The notes: generated from the sequence alone by a model not told the origin. 64,000 nt of DNA from Solilutibacter pythonis (GCF_003697345.1 NZ_RFLY01000002.1:62001-126000); one strand, 5' to 3'. Counted from the first letter of the stretch, positions 43,687 to 52,050 are shown. Numbers and translations are program-made.

Positions 43687-45240
43687 TCAGCGCAGCCTCT
43701 CCATCATCAGTGTGATGGCGGCGATGCGGGCATCGATGCGGGTGCGGGCGTAATAGTCCAGGTCCGGGCGGCGACGCAGGGTGTCGAGCTGGAGCAGCGC
43801 GTTCTCGGCGTTGCCGGTCAGGAATTCGGCTTCAGCATACGCCTCGCCGGCGCGTATGTTGTCGCCGGCGATTTCGTTGGCGCGGGCGAAGGCGCGCTGG
43901 AAGTCGGGATCGTCGCCGGCGCCGCCCAACAGCGGGCGCAGTATCGTCAGCGCGCGGCGACCGGCCTCGGCATCGTTGCGCTCGGTCAGCAGCCGGGCCC
44001 AGATCACCGCCACCGCCCGGTCGGCGGGAAAGCGCGCGCGCAGGCGTTCGAAGCGCTCGTCGGCCGCCGTGGTCTGGCCGCCGCGGGCCTCGGCCTCGGC
44101 CATCGCCAGTTGCAACCAGCGCTCGCCGGGATGCTTGTCGAGCAATGTGCTCAACGTTTGCCGGGCCGCTTTGGTTTGGTTGCTGCCCAGCTGTGCGAGC
44201 GCCAGCCCGTACTGGCCGGCTTCGTCCAGCGGCTTTTGGCGCGACAGGCGCTCGTATTCGGTCAACGCTTCGCGCGGGCTGCGCGCGCTCAGCACGCGCA
44301 GGCGCTCGCGCGCCCAGGCGAAGTCGCCGCTGGCGCCGCCGCCTTGTTCGATCCGCAGCCGCAGCCCGGCGGGCAGCAATGGATTGTCGCTGACCGACAG
44401 CGCGCCATGGGTGAGGGGCGCGCGTTCGACCCGGCCGGCGCGCTCCTTGGCCTCGGCGATGCGCAGTGTGGTGACCGGGTGGGTCATTAGGTAATCGGGC
44501 ACCCGCGATTCCTCGCTGCCGCGGTTGGCGCGGGTGGCCGCCTGCATGCGCTCGAACATGTTGGCCATCGCTTTCGGGTCGTAGCCGCCGCGGGCAAGCG
44601 TGCGGATGCCGAGACGGTCGGCCTCGGATTCGTTGCTGCGGGTGTAATCGATCTGGCGCTGGATCATCAGCCCCTGCGCGCCGAGCACCGCGGCCATCGC
44701 GGCATTGCCCGATGAACTGCTGTTGGACGACTGCGCGGCGGCGATCGCCGCGAGCATGCCGAGCAGGATTGGCACCTGGTCGCGCTGCGCCCGTTCGACC
44801 GCGCGCAGTACGTGGGTCTGGGTGACGTGGGCGATTTCGTGGCTGAGCACGCCGGCCAGCTCGTCTTCGCGCTCGGACATCAGGATCAGCCCGGCGTTCA
44901 CCCCGATGTAGCCGCCGAGGGTGGCGAAGGCGTTGATCTGGCGATCCTTCAGCAGGAAGAAGGTGAAGGGCTGGTCGGGGCGGTCGCTGGCCGCGCCCAG
45001 ACGCTGGCCGACGCCTTGTAGCCACTGGTTGAGCAGCGGATCGTTGAGCGTGTAATTGCGGTGGCGCAGTTGCGAAAGCAGCATCGTGCCGTATTCGCGC
45101 TGCTGCGCCGGCGACAGCACGCGTCCGGCCGACGACCCCATGTCGGGCAATCGCGCCTCCTGCGCGGTGGCCGTGGCCAGGCCCGCCACGCAAGCCAGGA
45201 CGAGCAGGGCCGGGCGGAGTTTCGATGCGATTTCGCTCAT
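43687..45240 (-). CDS. Periplasmic M48 protease with TPR repeats, BepA-like
   Basis: The 517-residue protein starts with a signal peptide (residues 1-27, ending ATATAQ). The M48 peptidase domain carries HEIAH in LSHEIAHVTQTH, and the later zinc Glu in SNESEADRLGIRTLA; an active-site-side loop has MTHPVTTLRIAEA. From about residue 310 to the end, four or more TPR units follow. This is the layout of BepA (YfgC), which helps assemble LptD and degrades stalled outer-membrane proteins. It stands alone on the minus strand, with its start 97 bases from the divergent grxC. Confidence 0.9.
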   Translation of the reverse strand: MSEIASKLRPALLVLACVAGLATATAQEARLPDMGSSAGRVLSPAQQREYGTMLLSQLRHRNYTLNDPLLNQWLQGVGQRLGAASDRPDQPFTFFLLKDRQINAFATLGGYIGVNAGLILMSEREDELAGVLSHEIAHVTQTHVLRAVERAQRDQVPILLGMLAAIAAAQSSNSSSSGNAAMAAVLGAQGLMIQRQIDYTRSNESEADRLGIRTLARGGYDPKAMANMFERMQAATRANRGSEESRVPDYLMTHPVTTLRIAEAKERAGRVERAPLTHGALSVSDNPLLPAGLRLRIEQGGGASGDFAWARERLRVLSARSPREALTEYERLSRQKPLDEAGQYGLALAQLGSNQTKAARQTLSTLLDKHPGERWLQLAMAEAEARGGQTTAADERFERLRARFPADRAVAVIWARLLTERNDAEAGRRALTILRPLLGGAGDDPDFQRAFARANEIAGDNIRAGEAYAEAEFLTGNAENALLQLDTLRRRPDLDYYARTRIDARIAAITLMMERLR

Positions 45241-45337
45241 TCGCCAAGCATGCCCGGGGGCCACGTCGGCGGCGTGAATTGCGCGTTAATCGCGGGCTGC
45301 TTATGGTGGCGGTTTCCCACTCGTTACGGAGCGCCGC

Positions 45338-45604
45338 ATGGCCCGGCCCGAAATCGTCGTCTACACCACTTTGGTCTGCCCGTATTGCGTGGCGGCCAAG
45401 AACTTCCTGAAGAGCAAGGGGCTCGAATGGCAGGAGGTGCGCATCGACCAGGATCCGGCCGAGCGCGAGCGGATGGTGGCGAAGGCCAAGCGCACCAGCG
45501 TGCCGCAGATATTCGTCGGCGAGGTGCATGTGGGGGGCTACGACGACATGATGGCCCTGCACCGGGCAGGCGGGTTCGAGCCGCTACTGGGCGAACGGGC
45601 GTGA
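45338..45604 (+). CDS. grxC: Glutaredoxin 3
   Basis: The 88-residue protein is a single thioredoxin-fold glutaredoxin with the dithiol active site Cys14-Pro-Tyr-Cys17, the cis-Pro loop TSVPQIFVGEVHVGGYDD (TVPxIFI and GG glutathione-binding features). It reduces protein disulfides with glutathione in the cytoplasm. The stop overlaps the GTG start of the next gene by four bases (GTGA), so the two are translationally coupled. Confidence 0.95.
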   Translation: MARPEIVVYTTLVCPYCVAAKNFLKSKGLEWQEVRIDQDPAERERMVAKAKRTSVPQIFVGEVHVGGYDDMMALHRAGGFEPLLGERA

Positions 45605-46005
45605 GCGTGGAACCCGGCGAGAGCGACCAGGATCGCGTCGCCGCCTTCACCACCTTCCGCCAGCGCATGAACGAGCGCATCCTGGCCGAGCCGAACCAGG
45701 TGGTGCGGCGTTTCTTCGCGCTCGATACCCAGGCCTACCAGTCCGGCGCGCTGGACGTGAAGACGAAGGAACTGTGCGGGCTGGTGGCCTCGCTGGTGCT
45801 GCGCTGCGATGACTGCATCGCCTACCACGTCGCCCAGTGCCGCGAGGCCGGGGTGGATCGGGAGGAAATGTTCGAGGTGTTTTCGGTCGGCTTGGTGGTG
45901 GGGGGCAGCATCGTCATTCCGCATCTGCGCCGTGCGGTGGATTTCCTCGACCAATTGGAGTCGGGGCGGGTCGAACCGCCGGCCGGACATGCGCACGGCG
46001 ATTGA
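45601..46005 (+). CDS. Carboxymuconolactone decarboxylase / AhpD-like protein
   Basis: The 134-residue protein (GTG start coupled to grxC) has the alpha-helical CMD/AhpD fold with the signature KELCGLVASLVLRCDDCIAYHV: a Glu, a CxxC pair and a His four residues later, as in AhpD-type peroxidase-coupled disulfide proteins. The C-terminal FEVFSVGLVVGGSIVIPHLRRA is typical for the family. With grxC just upstream, a thiol-redox role is plausible, the glutaredoxin perhaps reducing the CxxC pair. True CMD enzymes act on aromatic lactones but lack this CxxC. Confidence 0.85.
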   Translation: MSVEPGESDQDRVAAFTTFRQRMNERILAEPNQVVRRFFALDTQAYQSGALDVKTKELCGLVASLVLRCDDCIAYHVAQCREAGVDREEMFEVFSVGLVVGGSIVIPHLRRAVDFLDQLESGRVEPPAGHAHGD

Positions 46006-46159
46006 ATCTCGTCCGGCTGGAAAGCGCGCGGGTGGCCCCGCGGCCATCGTTGGATACGTGCTTCGATGCGGAGCTTCGGGCTGCGCGGCATAATAGCGAG
46101 TTGACCGATTAACTCCGCGCCGGCTCCGCACGCTGGCCCCAACGCAGGAAACACCCCAC

Positions 46160-47167
46160 ATGACGCATACCATCACCGTGATCCGCGGCGACGGCATCGG
46201 CCCGGAAATCATGGCCGCCACGCTGCACGTCCTCGACCAGATGAACCTCGGTCTCCGCTACGAAGAGGCCGATGCCGGCCTGGTGGCGATGGAAAAACAC
46301 GGTGAGCTGCTGCCACAGGCCACGCTGGACTCGATTGCCAAGAACAAGGTGGCGCTGAAGTCGCCGCTGACCACGCCGGTGGGCGAGGGCTTTTCCTCGA
46401 TCAACGTGCAGTTGCGTCGTCACTTCGACCTGTATGCCAACGTGCGGCCGGCCAAGAGCTTCCCCAACACCCAGTCGCGCTTCGCCTCGGGCGTGGATCT
46501 CATCACCGTGCGGGAGAACACCGAAGGCGCGTACTCCGGCGAAGGCCAGCAGGTCAGCGAGGATGGCGAGGTCGCCACCCTGGTGCAGAAGATCACCCAC
46601 CGCGGTTCCGAGCGCATCGTCCGCTACGCCTTCGAGCTGGCCCGCAAGACGGGGCGGAAGAAGGTCACGGTGGTGCACAAGGCCAACATCCTGAAATCCA
46701 CCAGCGGCCTGTTCCTCAAGACCGCGCGCGAAGTGGCCGCGCAGTATCCCGACATCGAGGTCAACGAGATGATCGTGGACAACACCTGCATGCAACTGGT
46801 GATGCGCCCGGAGCAGTTCGACGTCATCGTCACCACCAACCTGTTCGGCGACATCATTTCCGATCTCTGCGCCGGTCTGGTCGGTGGCCTCGGCCTGGCA
46901 CCGGGTGCCAACATCGGCGAGAACGCGGCGATCTTCGAGGCCGTGCACGGTTCCGCGCCGGACATCGCCGGCAAGGGCGTGGCCAATCCGTGCGCCTTGC
47001 TGCTTGGCGCGGCGCAAATGCTGGATCATCTCGCCATGCCGCAGGAAGCCGAGCGGCTGCGCAAGGCGATCGTCGCCACGCTGGAGGCGCGCGACCAGCT
47101 GACGCCGGATCTCGGCGGCACCGGCTCCACGATGAGTTTTGCCGGGGCGATCGCCTCTCGGTTGTGA
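46160..47167 (+). CDS. NAD-dependent isocitrate dehydrogenase family
   Basis: The 335-residue protein converts isocitrate to 2-oxoglutarate in the TCA cycle. It starts ITVIRGDGIGPEIM, shows the substrate loop GEGFSSINVQLRRHFDLYANVRPAKS and TVRENTEGAYSGEGQ, the Lys/Asp metal site VTTNLFGDIISDLCAGL, and GSAPDIAGKGVANP. The short length and the loop SSINVQLRR match the NAD-type group, not the large NADP-type Icd; homoisocitrate or isopropylmalate dehydrogenase are less likely. It stands alone; a UUCG hairpin terminator follows 26 bases after the stop. Confidence 0.88.
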   Translation: MTHTITVIRGDGIGPEIMAATLHVLDQMNLGLRYEEADAGLVAMEKHGELLPQATLDSIAKNKVALKSPLTTPVGEGFSSINVQLRRHFDLYANVRPAKSFPNTQSRFASGVDLITVRENTEGAYSGEGQQVSEDGEVATLVQKITHRGSERIVRYAFELARKTGRKKVTVVHKANILKSTSGLFLKTAREVAAQYPDIEVNEMIVDNTCMQLVMRPEQFDVIVTTNLFGDIISDLCAGLVGGLGLAPGANIGENAAIFEAVHGSAPDIAGKGVANPCALLLGAAQMLDHLAMPQEAERLRKAIVATLEARDQLTPDLGGTGSTMSFAGAIASRL

Positions 47168-47192
47168 TCCGGGCGGCATCGTGATTCACGGG

Positions 47193-47214
47193 ACGGGACG
47201 CTTCGGCGTCCCGT
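47193..47214 (+). terminator. UUCG-loop hairpin after the isocitrate dehydrogenase gene
   Basis: ACGGGACGC (47193-47201), loop TTCG, GCGTCCCGT (47206-47214) form a perfect 9-bp stem followed by TCGCGTTTCG. Likely a terminator, though the T tract is weak. Confidence 0.7.
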
Positions 47215-47232
47215 TCGCGTTTCGCGGCAGCC

Positions 47233-47358
47233 GGGATGACAGGGATGACAGGGATGACAGGGATGACAGGGATGACAGGGATGACAGGGATGACAGGGAT
47301 GACAGGGATGACAGGGATGACAGGGATGACAGGGATGACAGGGATGACAGGGATGACA
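47233..47358. repeat. 9-bp tandem repeat, 14 perfect copies
   Basis: Fourteen uninterrupted copies of GGGATGACA lie between the terminator of the dehydrogenase gene and the nhaC start. The unit length is a multiple of three, so every frame is open through it (one reads Arg-Asp-Asp repeats, others Pro-Val-Ile or His-Pro-Cys). Perfect copies mean recent expansion; copy number should vary between strains. Confidence 0.95.
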
Positions 47359-47432
47359 GGGAGCCGCGCGGCTGGACATGGCCGCCGCCGGTGTCGACAA
47401 TGCTGAATCCATCCTTTTATTCGGATAGTGCG

Positions 47433-48764
47433 ATGAATCTGAAACCCGGTGCCGCCGCATTGTTGCCGCTGCTGCTGTTCCTCGCCTTGTTCTTCGGCGC
47501 CGGCGTGTATTTCACCGCGCAGGGCGATCCGATGGGTTTCTACGCCTTGCGCGCGCCGGTGGCGATCCTGCCGGCGCTGGCGTTGGCGGCGTGGTGGGCG
47601 CGCCGGCGCGGGGTCGATGCCGGTCGCGCGCTGCTCTCGGGCATGGGCGATTCCAACGTCATGCTGATGTGCCTGATCTTCCTGCTGGCCGGCGCGTTCG
47701 CCGCAGTGACCAAGGCGGTCGGCGCGGTCGATGCGGTGGTCGCGCTCGGCATCGGTCATCTGCCGCCCGCGCTGGTGCTGCCGGGGCTGTTCGTGGTCGC
47801 CGGGTTCATCTCGCTGGCGATCGGCAGCTCCATGGGCACGTTGGCAGCGGTGGTGCCGATCGCGCTCGGCGTGGCCGAGGCGGCGGGGTTGCCGCTGGCG
47901 TTGGTGGTGGCCAGCGCGGTCGGCGGGGCGATGTTCGGTGACAACCTTTCGGTGATTTCCGATACCACCATCGCCGCCACCCGCACCCAGGGCGCGGAGA
48001 TGAAGGACAAGTTTCGCGAGAACCTGAAGATCGCGTTGCCGGCCGCCGTCGCCACCGTGCTGCTCCTGGCCGCGCAAGGCGGCGAGGGCGGTGGCCATGC
48101 GCCGCAGGCCGCCGCTTCGCCGTGGCTGGTGACGCCGTACCTGCTGGTGCTGGTGATGGCGGTATCCGGTCTCAACGTGCTGGTCGTGCTCGGGGTCGGT
48201 ATCGTCGCCGCGGCGTTGGCCGGTGTGCTTTACGGCGCTCAGGGCTATGACGTGGTCAGGTGGACCAACGACATATGGAGCGGCTTCGAAGGGATGACCG
48301 AGATACTGCTACTGTCGATCCTGATTGGCGGCCTGGCCGAGCTGACCCGCGCAAGCGGCGGGCTGGCCTGGATATCGGAGAAAATCGCCCGGCTCGCGGG
48401 CGGTCGTCGCGGACCGCGCAGTGGCGAACTCGGTATCGCCGCGCTTTCCACCGCCACCGATGTCTTCACCGCCAATAACACCGTCGCCATCCTGGTCAGC
48501 GGCCCGCTGGCGAAAGACATTGCCGGCCAGCACGGTGTCAGTCCGCGCCGTGCCGCCAGCCTGCTCGATATCTACAGTTGCGTGGCGCAGGGCTTGATCC
48601 CGTGGGGCGCACAGATATTGCTGGCGGCATCGCTGGCGGGTGTTTCGCCGCTGTCGATCGCCGGCCAGGTCTGGTATTGCTGGTTGCTTGGCGTCGTCGC
48701 GCTCGGCTTTATGTTGTGGCCGCGCCGCGCCGACGTACTGCCGGAAACGAAAGAGGCCGCCTGA
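47433..48764 (+). CDS. NhaC-family Na+/H+ antiporter
   Basis: The 443-residue inner-membrane protein has about 11 helices and belongs to the NhaC/ion-transporter superfamily (FGDNLSVISDTTIAATRTQGAEMKDKFREN and FTANNTVAILVSGPLAKDIA). It should exchange sodium, or a dicarboxylate such as malate, for protons; the family includes malate-lactate antiporters. The start is set at [19 protein letters not shown] at 47400 is possible. The open frame continues upstream through the 9-bp repeat, but no start with a ribosome site is seen there. The stop lies within a hairpin shared with the convergent neighbour. Confidence 0.85.
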   Translation: MNLKPGAAALLPLLLFLALFFGAGVYFTAQGDPMGFYALRAPVAILPALALAAWWARRRGVDAGRALLSGMGDSNVMLMCLIFLLAGAFAAVTKAVGAVDAVVALGIGHLPPALVLPGLFVVAGFISLAIGSSMGTLAAVVPIALGVAEAAGLPLALVVASAVGGAMFGDNLSVISDTTIAATRTQGAEMKDKFRENLKIALPAAVATVLLLAAQGGEGGGHAPQAAASPWLVTPYLLVLVMAVSGLNVLVVLGVGIVAAALAGVLYGAQGYDVVRWTNDIWSGFEGMTEILLLSILIGGLAELTRASGGLAWISEKIARLAGGRRGPRSGELGIAALSTATDVFTANNTVAILVSGPLAKDIAGQHGVSPRRAASLLDIYSCVAQGLIPWGAQILLAASLAGVSPLSIAGQVWYCWLLGVVALGFMLWPRRADVLPETKEAA

Positions 48765-48775
48765 TCGGCGGCCTC
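48753..48775. terminator. Bidirectional terminator between nhaC-like gene and the Bax-inhibitor-like gene
   Basis: GAGGCCGCC (48753-48761) and GGCGGCCTC (48767-48775) form a perfect 9-bp stem whose 5-base loop TGATC holds the nhaC stop codon. It ends 21 bases before the stop of the converging gene. Confidence 0.65.
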
Positions 48776-48796
48776 GTCATCGCGGAAGTTCGGGTA

Positions 48797-49561
48797 TCAG
48801 TTTCGCGATTGCAGCTTGGATAGCAGGCGCAGGAATTCGATGTAGAGCCAGACCAGCGTGACCATCAGGCCGAATGCGCCGTACCATTCCATGTACTTCG
48901 GCGCGCCCTGTTCGACGCCGGTTTCGATGAAGTCGAAATCCAGCACCAGGTTGAGCGCGGCGACCACCACCACGAACAGGCTGAAACCGATGCCGATGAT
49001 GCCGGAGTCGTGGATCATCGGAATCTTGACGCCGAAGAAGCCCAGCGCGATCGTCGCCAGATAGACGAGGAAAATGCCGCCGGTGGCCGCCACCACGCCC
49101 AGTTTGAAGTTCTCGGTGGCCTTGATCAGGCCCGAGCGGTAGGCGAACAGTAGTGCGAACAGGGTGCCGAAGGTCAGCAGCACGGCCTGGAACACGATGC
49201 CTTCGAAGCGCGCGTTGTAGATCGCCGAGATACTGCCGAGGAAGAAGCCCTCGACCAGTGCATACAGCGGCGCGGTGATCGGCGACCATGTTTTCTTGAA
49301 CACGGTGATCATCGCCAGCACGAAACCGCCGATGGCGCCGCCCCAGACGTAGGCCATCGCCCCGGGGGCCAACTGGCCGTCGGCGCCAAGCGTACGCGAC
49401 CAGGCGAAGGCGGCGGTCAGTACCGCCAAAAACAGCAGCAGGCCGGTCTTGTGGACGGTGCCGTTGAGCGTCATTGCGTCGGCGTCGCGGGTGATGACCG
49501 AACCGGTGCCGAGGTCGAGGAAGGTGGATTCCTTGAGGGCGGGATTGCCGCTGCGAAGCAT
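48797..49561 (-). CDS. Bax inhibitor-1 / YccA-family membrane protein
   Basis: The 254-residue protein starts at MLRSGNPALKESTF, then seven membrane helices typical of BI-1 proteins (FLAVLTAAFAWS, FFLGSISAIYN, LFAYRSGLIKATENFKLGVVAATGG, NLVLDFDFIETGVEQGAPKYMEWYGAFGLMVTLVWLYIEFLRLLS in part). FDFIE with the Asp residues near the end is the conserved pH-sensing pair of this family. YccA inhibits FtsH on misfolded membrane proteins in E. coli; calcium leak is known in BsYetJ. Function here not certain. It converges with the antiporter gene; the tRNA operon promoter lies about 80 bases upstream of its start. Confidence 0.85.
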   Translation of the reverse strand: MLRSGNPALKESTFLDLGTGSVITRDADAMTLNGTVHKTGLLLFLAVLTAAFAWSRTLGADGQLAPGAMAYVWGGAIGGFVLAMITVFKKTWSPITAPLYALVEGFFLGSISAIYNARFEGIVFQAVLLTFGTLFALLFAYRSGLIKATENFKLGVVAATGGIFLVYLATIALGFFGVKIPMIHDSGIIGIGFSLFVVVVAALNLVLDFDFIETGVEQGAPKYMEWYGAFGLMVTLVWLYIEFLRLLSKLQSRN

Positions 49562-49642
49562 GTGTGTCCCCTTTGCAGGCCGATGGATGTGTTGACCGCC
49601 AAGGATACACGGGCGCCATGAGCGTTTTCCCGCGGAGAGCGT

Positions 49643-49671
49643 TTGACAGTGCGTGCCGCAGGCCGGACAAT
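49643..49671 (+). promoter_or_regulatory. Promoter of the tRNA-Pro-Arg-His operon
   Basis: TTGACA (49643-49648), a 17-base spacer and GACAAT (49666-49671) give a near-consensus sigma-70 promoter 57 bases before the tRNA-Pro gene. Confidence 0.75.
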
Positions 49672-49727
49672 GCTCGGCCTTCGCGGCGTCCAGCGGCATC
49701 GGGCCGGCGCGGAGCGCGGTTCTCCGG

Positions 49728-49804
49728 CGGGGTATAGCGCAGTCTGGTAGCGCGCCTGCTTTGGGAGCAGGATGTCGGGGGTTCGAATCCCTCTACCCCG
49801 ACCA
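49728..49804 (+). tRNA. tRNA-Pro (TGG)
   Basis: The 77-base gene has the acceptor stem CGGGGTA/TACCCCG, anticodon loop TTTGGGA with anticodon TGG, T loop TTCGAAT and an encoded ACCA end. It is the first of a Pro-Arg-His run. Confidence 0.96.
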
Positions 49805-49837
49805 TCCGGTCAAGGGTCGTGCGACAATCCGCAGCGA

Positions 49838-49914
49838 GCGCCCGTAGCTCAATCGGATAGAGCACCGGCCTTCTAAGCCGGTGGTTGCAGGTTCGATTCC
49901 TGCCGGGCGCGCCA
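49838..49914 (+). tRNA. tRNA-Arg (TCT)
   Basis: The 77-base gene has acceptor stem GCGCCCG/CGGGCGC, anticodon loop CTTCTAA with anticodon TCT, T loop TTCGATT and encoded GCCA. It follows tRNA-Pro by 33 bases in the same transcript. Confidence 0.96.
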
Positions 49915-49943
49915 GTCTCTGGCGGACCGTGCCGGTTTCTGTG

Positions 49944-50020
49944 GTGGCTGTAGCTCAGTTGGTTAGAGTACTGGATTGTGATTCCAGTGGTCGGGGGTTC
50001 GAATCCCCTCAGCCACCCCA
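49944..50020 (+). tRNA. tRNA-His (GTG)
   Basis: Acceptor stem GTGGCTG/CAGCCAC, anticodon loop TTGTGAT with anticodon GTG, T loop TTCGAAT, discriminator C and encoded CCA. The base before position 1 (49943) is G and can pair with the C discriminator, the G-1:C73 mark of histidine tRNA. Confidence 0.96.
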
Positions 50021-50158
50021 CTTACTTCCTCGTGAAGTCCTTCGGAAACGATGGGTTGGGCCGGAGATCCATCCGGCGTCGAGGGAGTTTGCGTTGTGGA
50101 TTTATTCCGATAACGGATGGGCGGCGGCATTTCCTCATCCACCACTTGGCGGTTTTTG

Positions 50159-50186
50159 TTGCGGGATTGAAATCCTCTGCTACAAT
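50159..50186 (+). promoter_or_regulatory. Promoter of tRNA-Lys
   Basis: TTGCGG (50159-50164), 16 bases, then TACAAT (50181-50186), 10 bases before tRNA-Lys. This gives the gene its own promoter, 139 bases after tRNA-His. Confidence 0.6.
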
Positions 50187-50195
50187 CTCCCGCTC

Positions 50196-50271
50196 GGGCC
50201 GTTAGCTCAGTTGGTAGAGCAGCTGACTCTTAATCAGTAGGTCCAAGGTTCGAATCCTTGACGGCCCACCA
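50196..50271 (+). tRNA. tRNA-Lys (CTT)
   Basis: The 76-base gene has acceptor stem GGGCCGT/ACGGCCC, anticodon loop CTCTTAA with anticodon CTT, T loop TTCGAAT and encoded ACCA. A clear terminator follows directly. Confidence 0.95.
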
Positions 50272-50276
50272 TCTTT

Positions 50277-50306
50277 AAAAGCACCCAGTGAATCGGGTGC
50301 TTTTTT
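50277..50306 (+). terminator. Rho-independent terminator after tRNA-Lys
   Basis: AAAAGCACCC, loop AGTGAATC, GGGTGC and a run of six T form a textbook terminator five bases after the tRNA-Lys end. Confidence 0.92.
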
Positions 50307-50331
50307 CTTGTTGGGCATGGAGAATGCCATC

Positions 50332-50357
50332 GGGCGGGGCGGGGCGGGGCGGGGCGG
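50332..50357 (+). repeat. G-rich repeat with G-quadruplex potential
   Basis: GGGC is followed by four copies of GGGGC and GG, giving five runs of at least three G separated by a single C. This satisfies the usual G-quadruplex pattern with one-base loops. It lies between the tRNA-Lys terminator and tRNA-Leu. Confidence 0.7.
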
Positions 50358-50367
50358 TTCGGTGCGA

Positions 50368-50388
50368 GGCTCGAATCCTTGGGCCGCC
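50368..50388 (+). other. Possible remnant of a tRNA-Lys 3' end
   Basis: The segment containing CTCGAATCCTTG matches the T-arm end of tRNA-Lys (15 of 21 bases aligned without gaps). It has no matching 5' half. It could be left from a tandem tRNA duplication or from an element that integrated at tRNA-Lys. Confidence 0.35.
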
Positions 50389-50452
50389 GCCTCTGGAAAG
50401 TGCCGGCATGGCACGGTGTTTTTCCCGTCGGTGGGGATAGACTTGCCGTATC

Positions 50453-50539
50453 GCGAAAGTGGCGGAATTGGTAGACGCCCTGGATTTAGGTTCCAGTTCC
50501 CGAAAGGGAGTGCGGGTTCGAGTCCCGCCTTTCGCACCA
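50453..50539 (+). tRNA. tRNA-Leu (TAG)
   Basis: The 87-base gene has a long variable arm (TTCCCGAAAGGGA), acceptor stem GCGAAAG/CTTTCGC, anticodon loop TTTAGGT with anticodon TAG, T loop TTCGAGT and encoded ACCA, as expected for a class II leucine tRNA. Confidence 0.95.
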
Positions 50540-50646
50540 TTGTTTTTTCCGGGTGATCTCCAGCGCGGGGTCGGCGAAGCCGTCCGGCCAATACCCGCGC
50601 GCGACTCTCTTTTCCAAGGCGACTTGCGTGACGCCGGCTGGACGAT

Positions 50647-52050
50647 TCACACCCAGCCGGTGGCGTAGAACACCCCGATCACCACGAACACCGCCAGGGT
50701 CTTGATCAGGGTGATGGCGAAGATGTCCTTGTAGGCTTGGCGATGGGTCAGGCCGGTGACGGCCAGCAGGGTGATGACGGCGCCGTTGTGGGGCAGGGTG
50801 TCCATGCCGCCGGAGGCCATCGAGGCGATGCGGTGCAGCACTTCCATTGGAATGCCGGCGGCGTTCGCGCTGGCGATGAAGGTATCGGCCATCGCCGCTA
50901 GCGCGATCGACATACCGCCCGAGGCCGAGCCGGTGATGCCGGCCAGCGCGCTCACCGTGACCGCTTCGTTGACCAGCGGGTCGGGGATCGCCGATAGCCC
51001 CTTCGCCACCATTAGGAAGCCTGGCAGGGCGGCGATCACCGCGCCGAAACCGTATTCGGAGGCGGTGTTCATCGACGCCAGCAGCGAGCCGCCGATGGCC
51101 GACTTGGTGCCTTCGGCGAAGCTTGCGACAACCGGCTTCCAGGCGAACGCCAACACGCACAGGATGCCGACGATCAACGCGCCCATCACCGCCCAGATCG
51201 CGGAAATCTTCGAAATTTCCAATACGACCGGCGCCGGGTTGCCGATCACCGCCGGGACGAATTCGTGCTGCGCGCCGTAGATTTTCGGGATCACCAGGGT
51301 GAACAGCTTGTTGCTCACGCCCACCAGCAGTAGCGGCAACAAGGCGATCAGCGGATGTGCCAGCGCGCCGCCGGAGAATGCGACCGGCTCGTTGACCAGC
51401 GCGGTTTCATCGCCATAGCCCTCGCCGTTTTTCTGGGCGGAGCGACGCCGCCAGTCGAGGTAGGTCAGGCCGACCAGCAGGATGAAGATGCCGCCGATCA
51501 TGCCCAGCACGGGGGCGGCCCAGGTGTCGGTCTTGAAAAAGGTGGTGGGAATGATGTTCTGGATTTGCGGGGTGCCCGGCAGCGCGTCCATGGTGAAGGT
51601 GAAGGCGCCGAGCGCGATGGTGCCGGGGATGAGCCGCTTGGGGATGTTGCCCTGGCGGAACAACTCGGCGGCGAACGGGTAGACCGCGAAGACCACCACG
51701 AACAGCGATACGCCGCCGTAGGTCAGGAGCGCGCAGACCAGCACGATGGCGAGCATGGCGCGCTCGGCGCCGACTAAGCGGATGGTGGCGGAGACGATGG
51801 ATTTCGAAAAACCCGAGATTTCGATCAGCTTGCCGAATACCGCCCCAAGCAGAAACACCGGAAAGTACAGCTTGAGGAAGCCGACCAGCTTGTCCATGAA
51901 CAGGCCGGTGAACATCGGCGCCACCAGCGAGGGGTCGGTCAGTAGTACCGCGCCGAGCGCCGCCACCGGCGCGAACAGGATCACGCTGTAGCCGCGGTAG
52001 GCCACGAACATGAGGAAACACAACGCGCCCAGCACGATCAGGAACGACAT
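50647..52050 (-). CDS. GntP-family permease
   Basis: The 467-residue inner-membrane protein has about 12 helices and the GntP/citrate-hydroxybutyrate permease features: AYRGYSVILFAPVAALGAVLLT at the start, the conserved DALPGTPQIQNIIPTTFFKTDT loop, and SGGMDTLPHNGAVITLLAVTGL near the end. Members carry gluconate, hydroxybutyrate or other small acids with protons. No catabolic genes are adjacent, so the substrate is unknown. It diverges from the transporter-kinase gene with 321 bases between the starts, which hold only low-complexity GC-rich sequence and no clear feature. Confidence 0.88.
   Translation of the reverse strand: MSFLIVLGALCFLMFVAYRGYSVILFAPVAALGAVLLTDPSLVAPMFTGLFMDKLVGFLKLYFPVFLLGAVFGKLIEISGFSKSIVSATIRLVGAERAMLAIVLVCALLTYGGVSLFVVVFAVYPFAAELFRQGNIPKRLIPGTIALGAFTFTMDALPGTPQIQNIIPTTFFKTDTWAAPVLGMIGGIFILLVGLTYLDWRRRSAQKNGEGYGDETALVNEPVAFSGGALAHPLIALLPLLLVGVSNKLFTLVIPKIYGAQHEFVPAVIGNPAPVVLEISKISAIWAVMGALIVGILCVLAFAWKPVVASFAEGTKSAIGGSLLASMNTASEYGFGAVIAALPGFLMVAKGLSAIPDPLVNEAVTVSALAGITGSASGGMSIALAAMADTFIASANAAGIPMEVLHRIASMASGGMDTLPHNGAVITLLAVTGLTHRQAYKDIFAITLIKTLAVFVVIGVFYATGWV

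Noticed and set aside
46089-46094. CATAAT as a -10 box for the isocitrate dehydrogenase gene
   Set aside because: No acceptable -35 hexamer lies 16-18 bases upstream, so the promoter was not called.
47139-47432. N-terminal extension of the antiporter containing Arg-Asp-Asp repeats
   Set aside because: The extension overlaps the dehydrogenase gene, its terminator and the 9-bp repeat, and has no ribosome-binding site. The family start fits MNLKPG at 47433.
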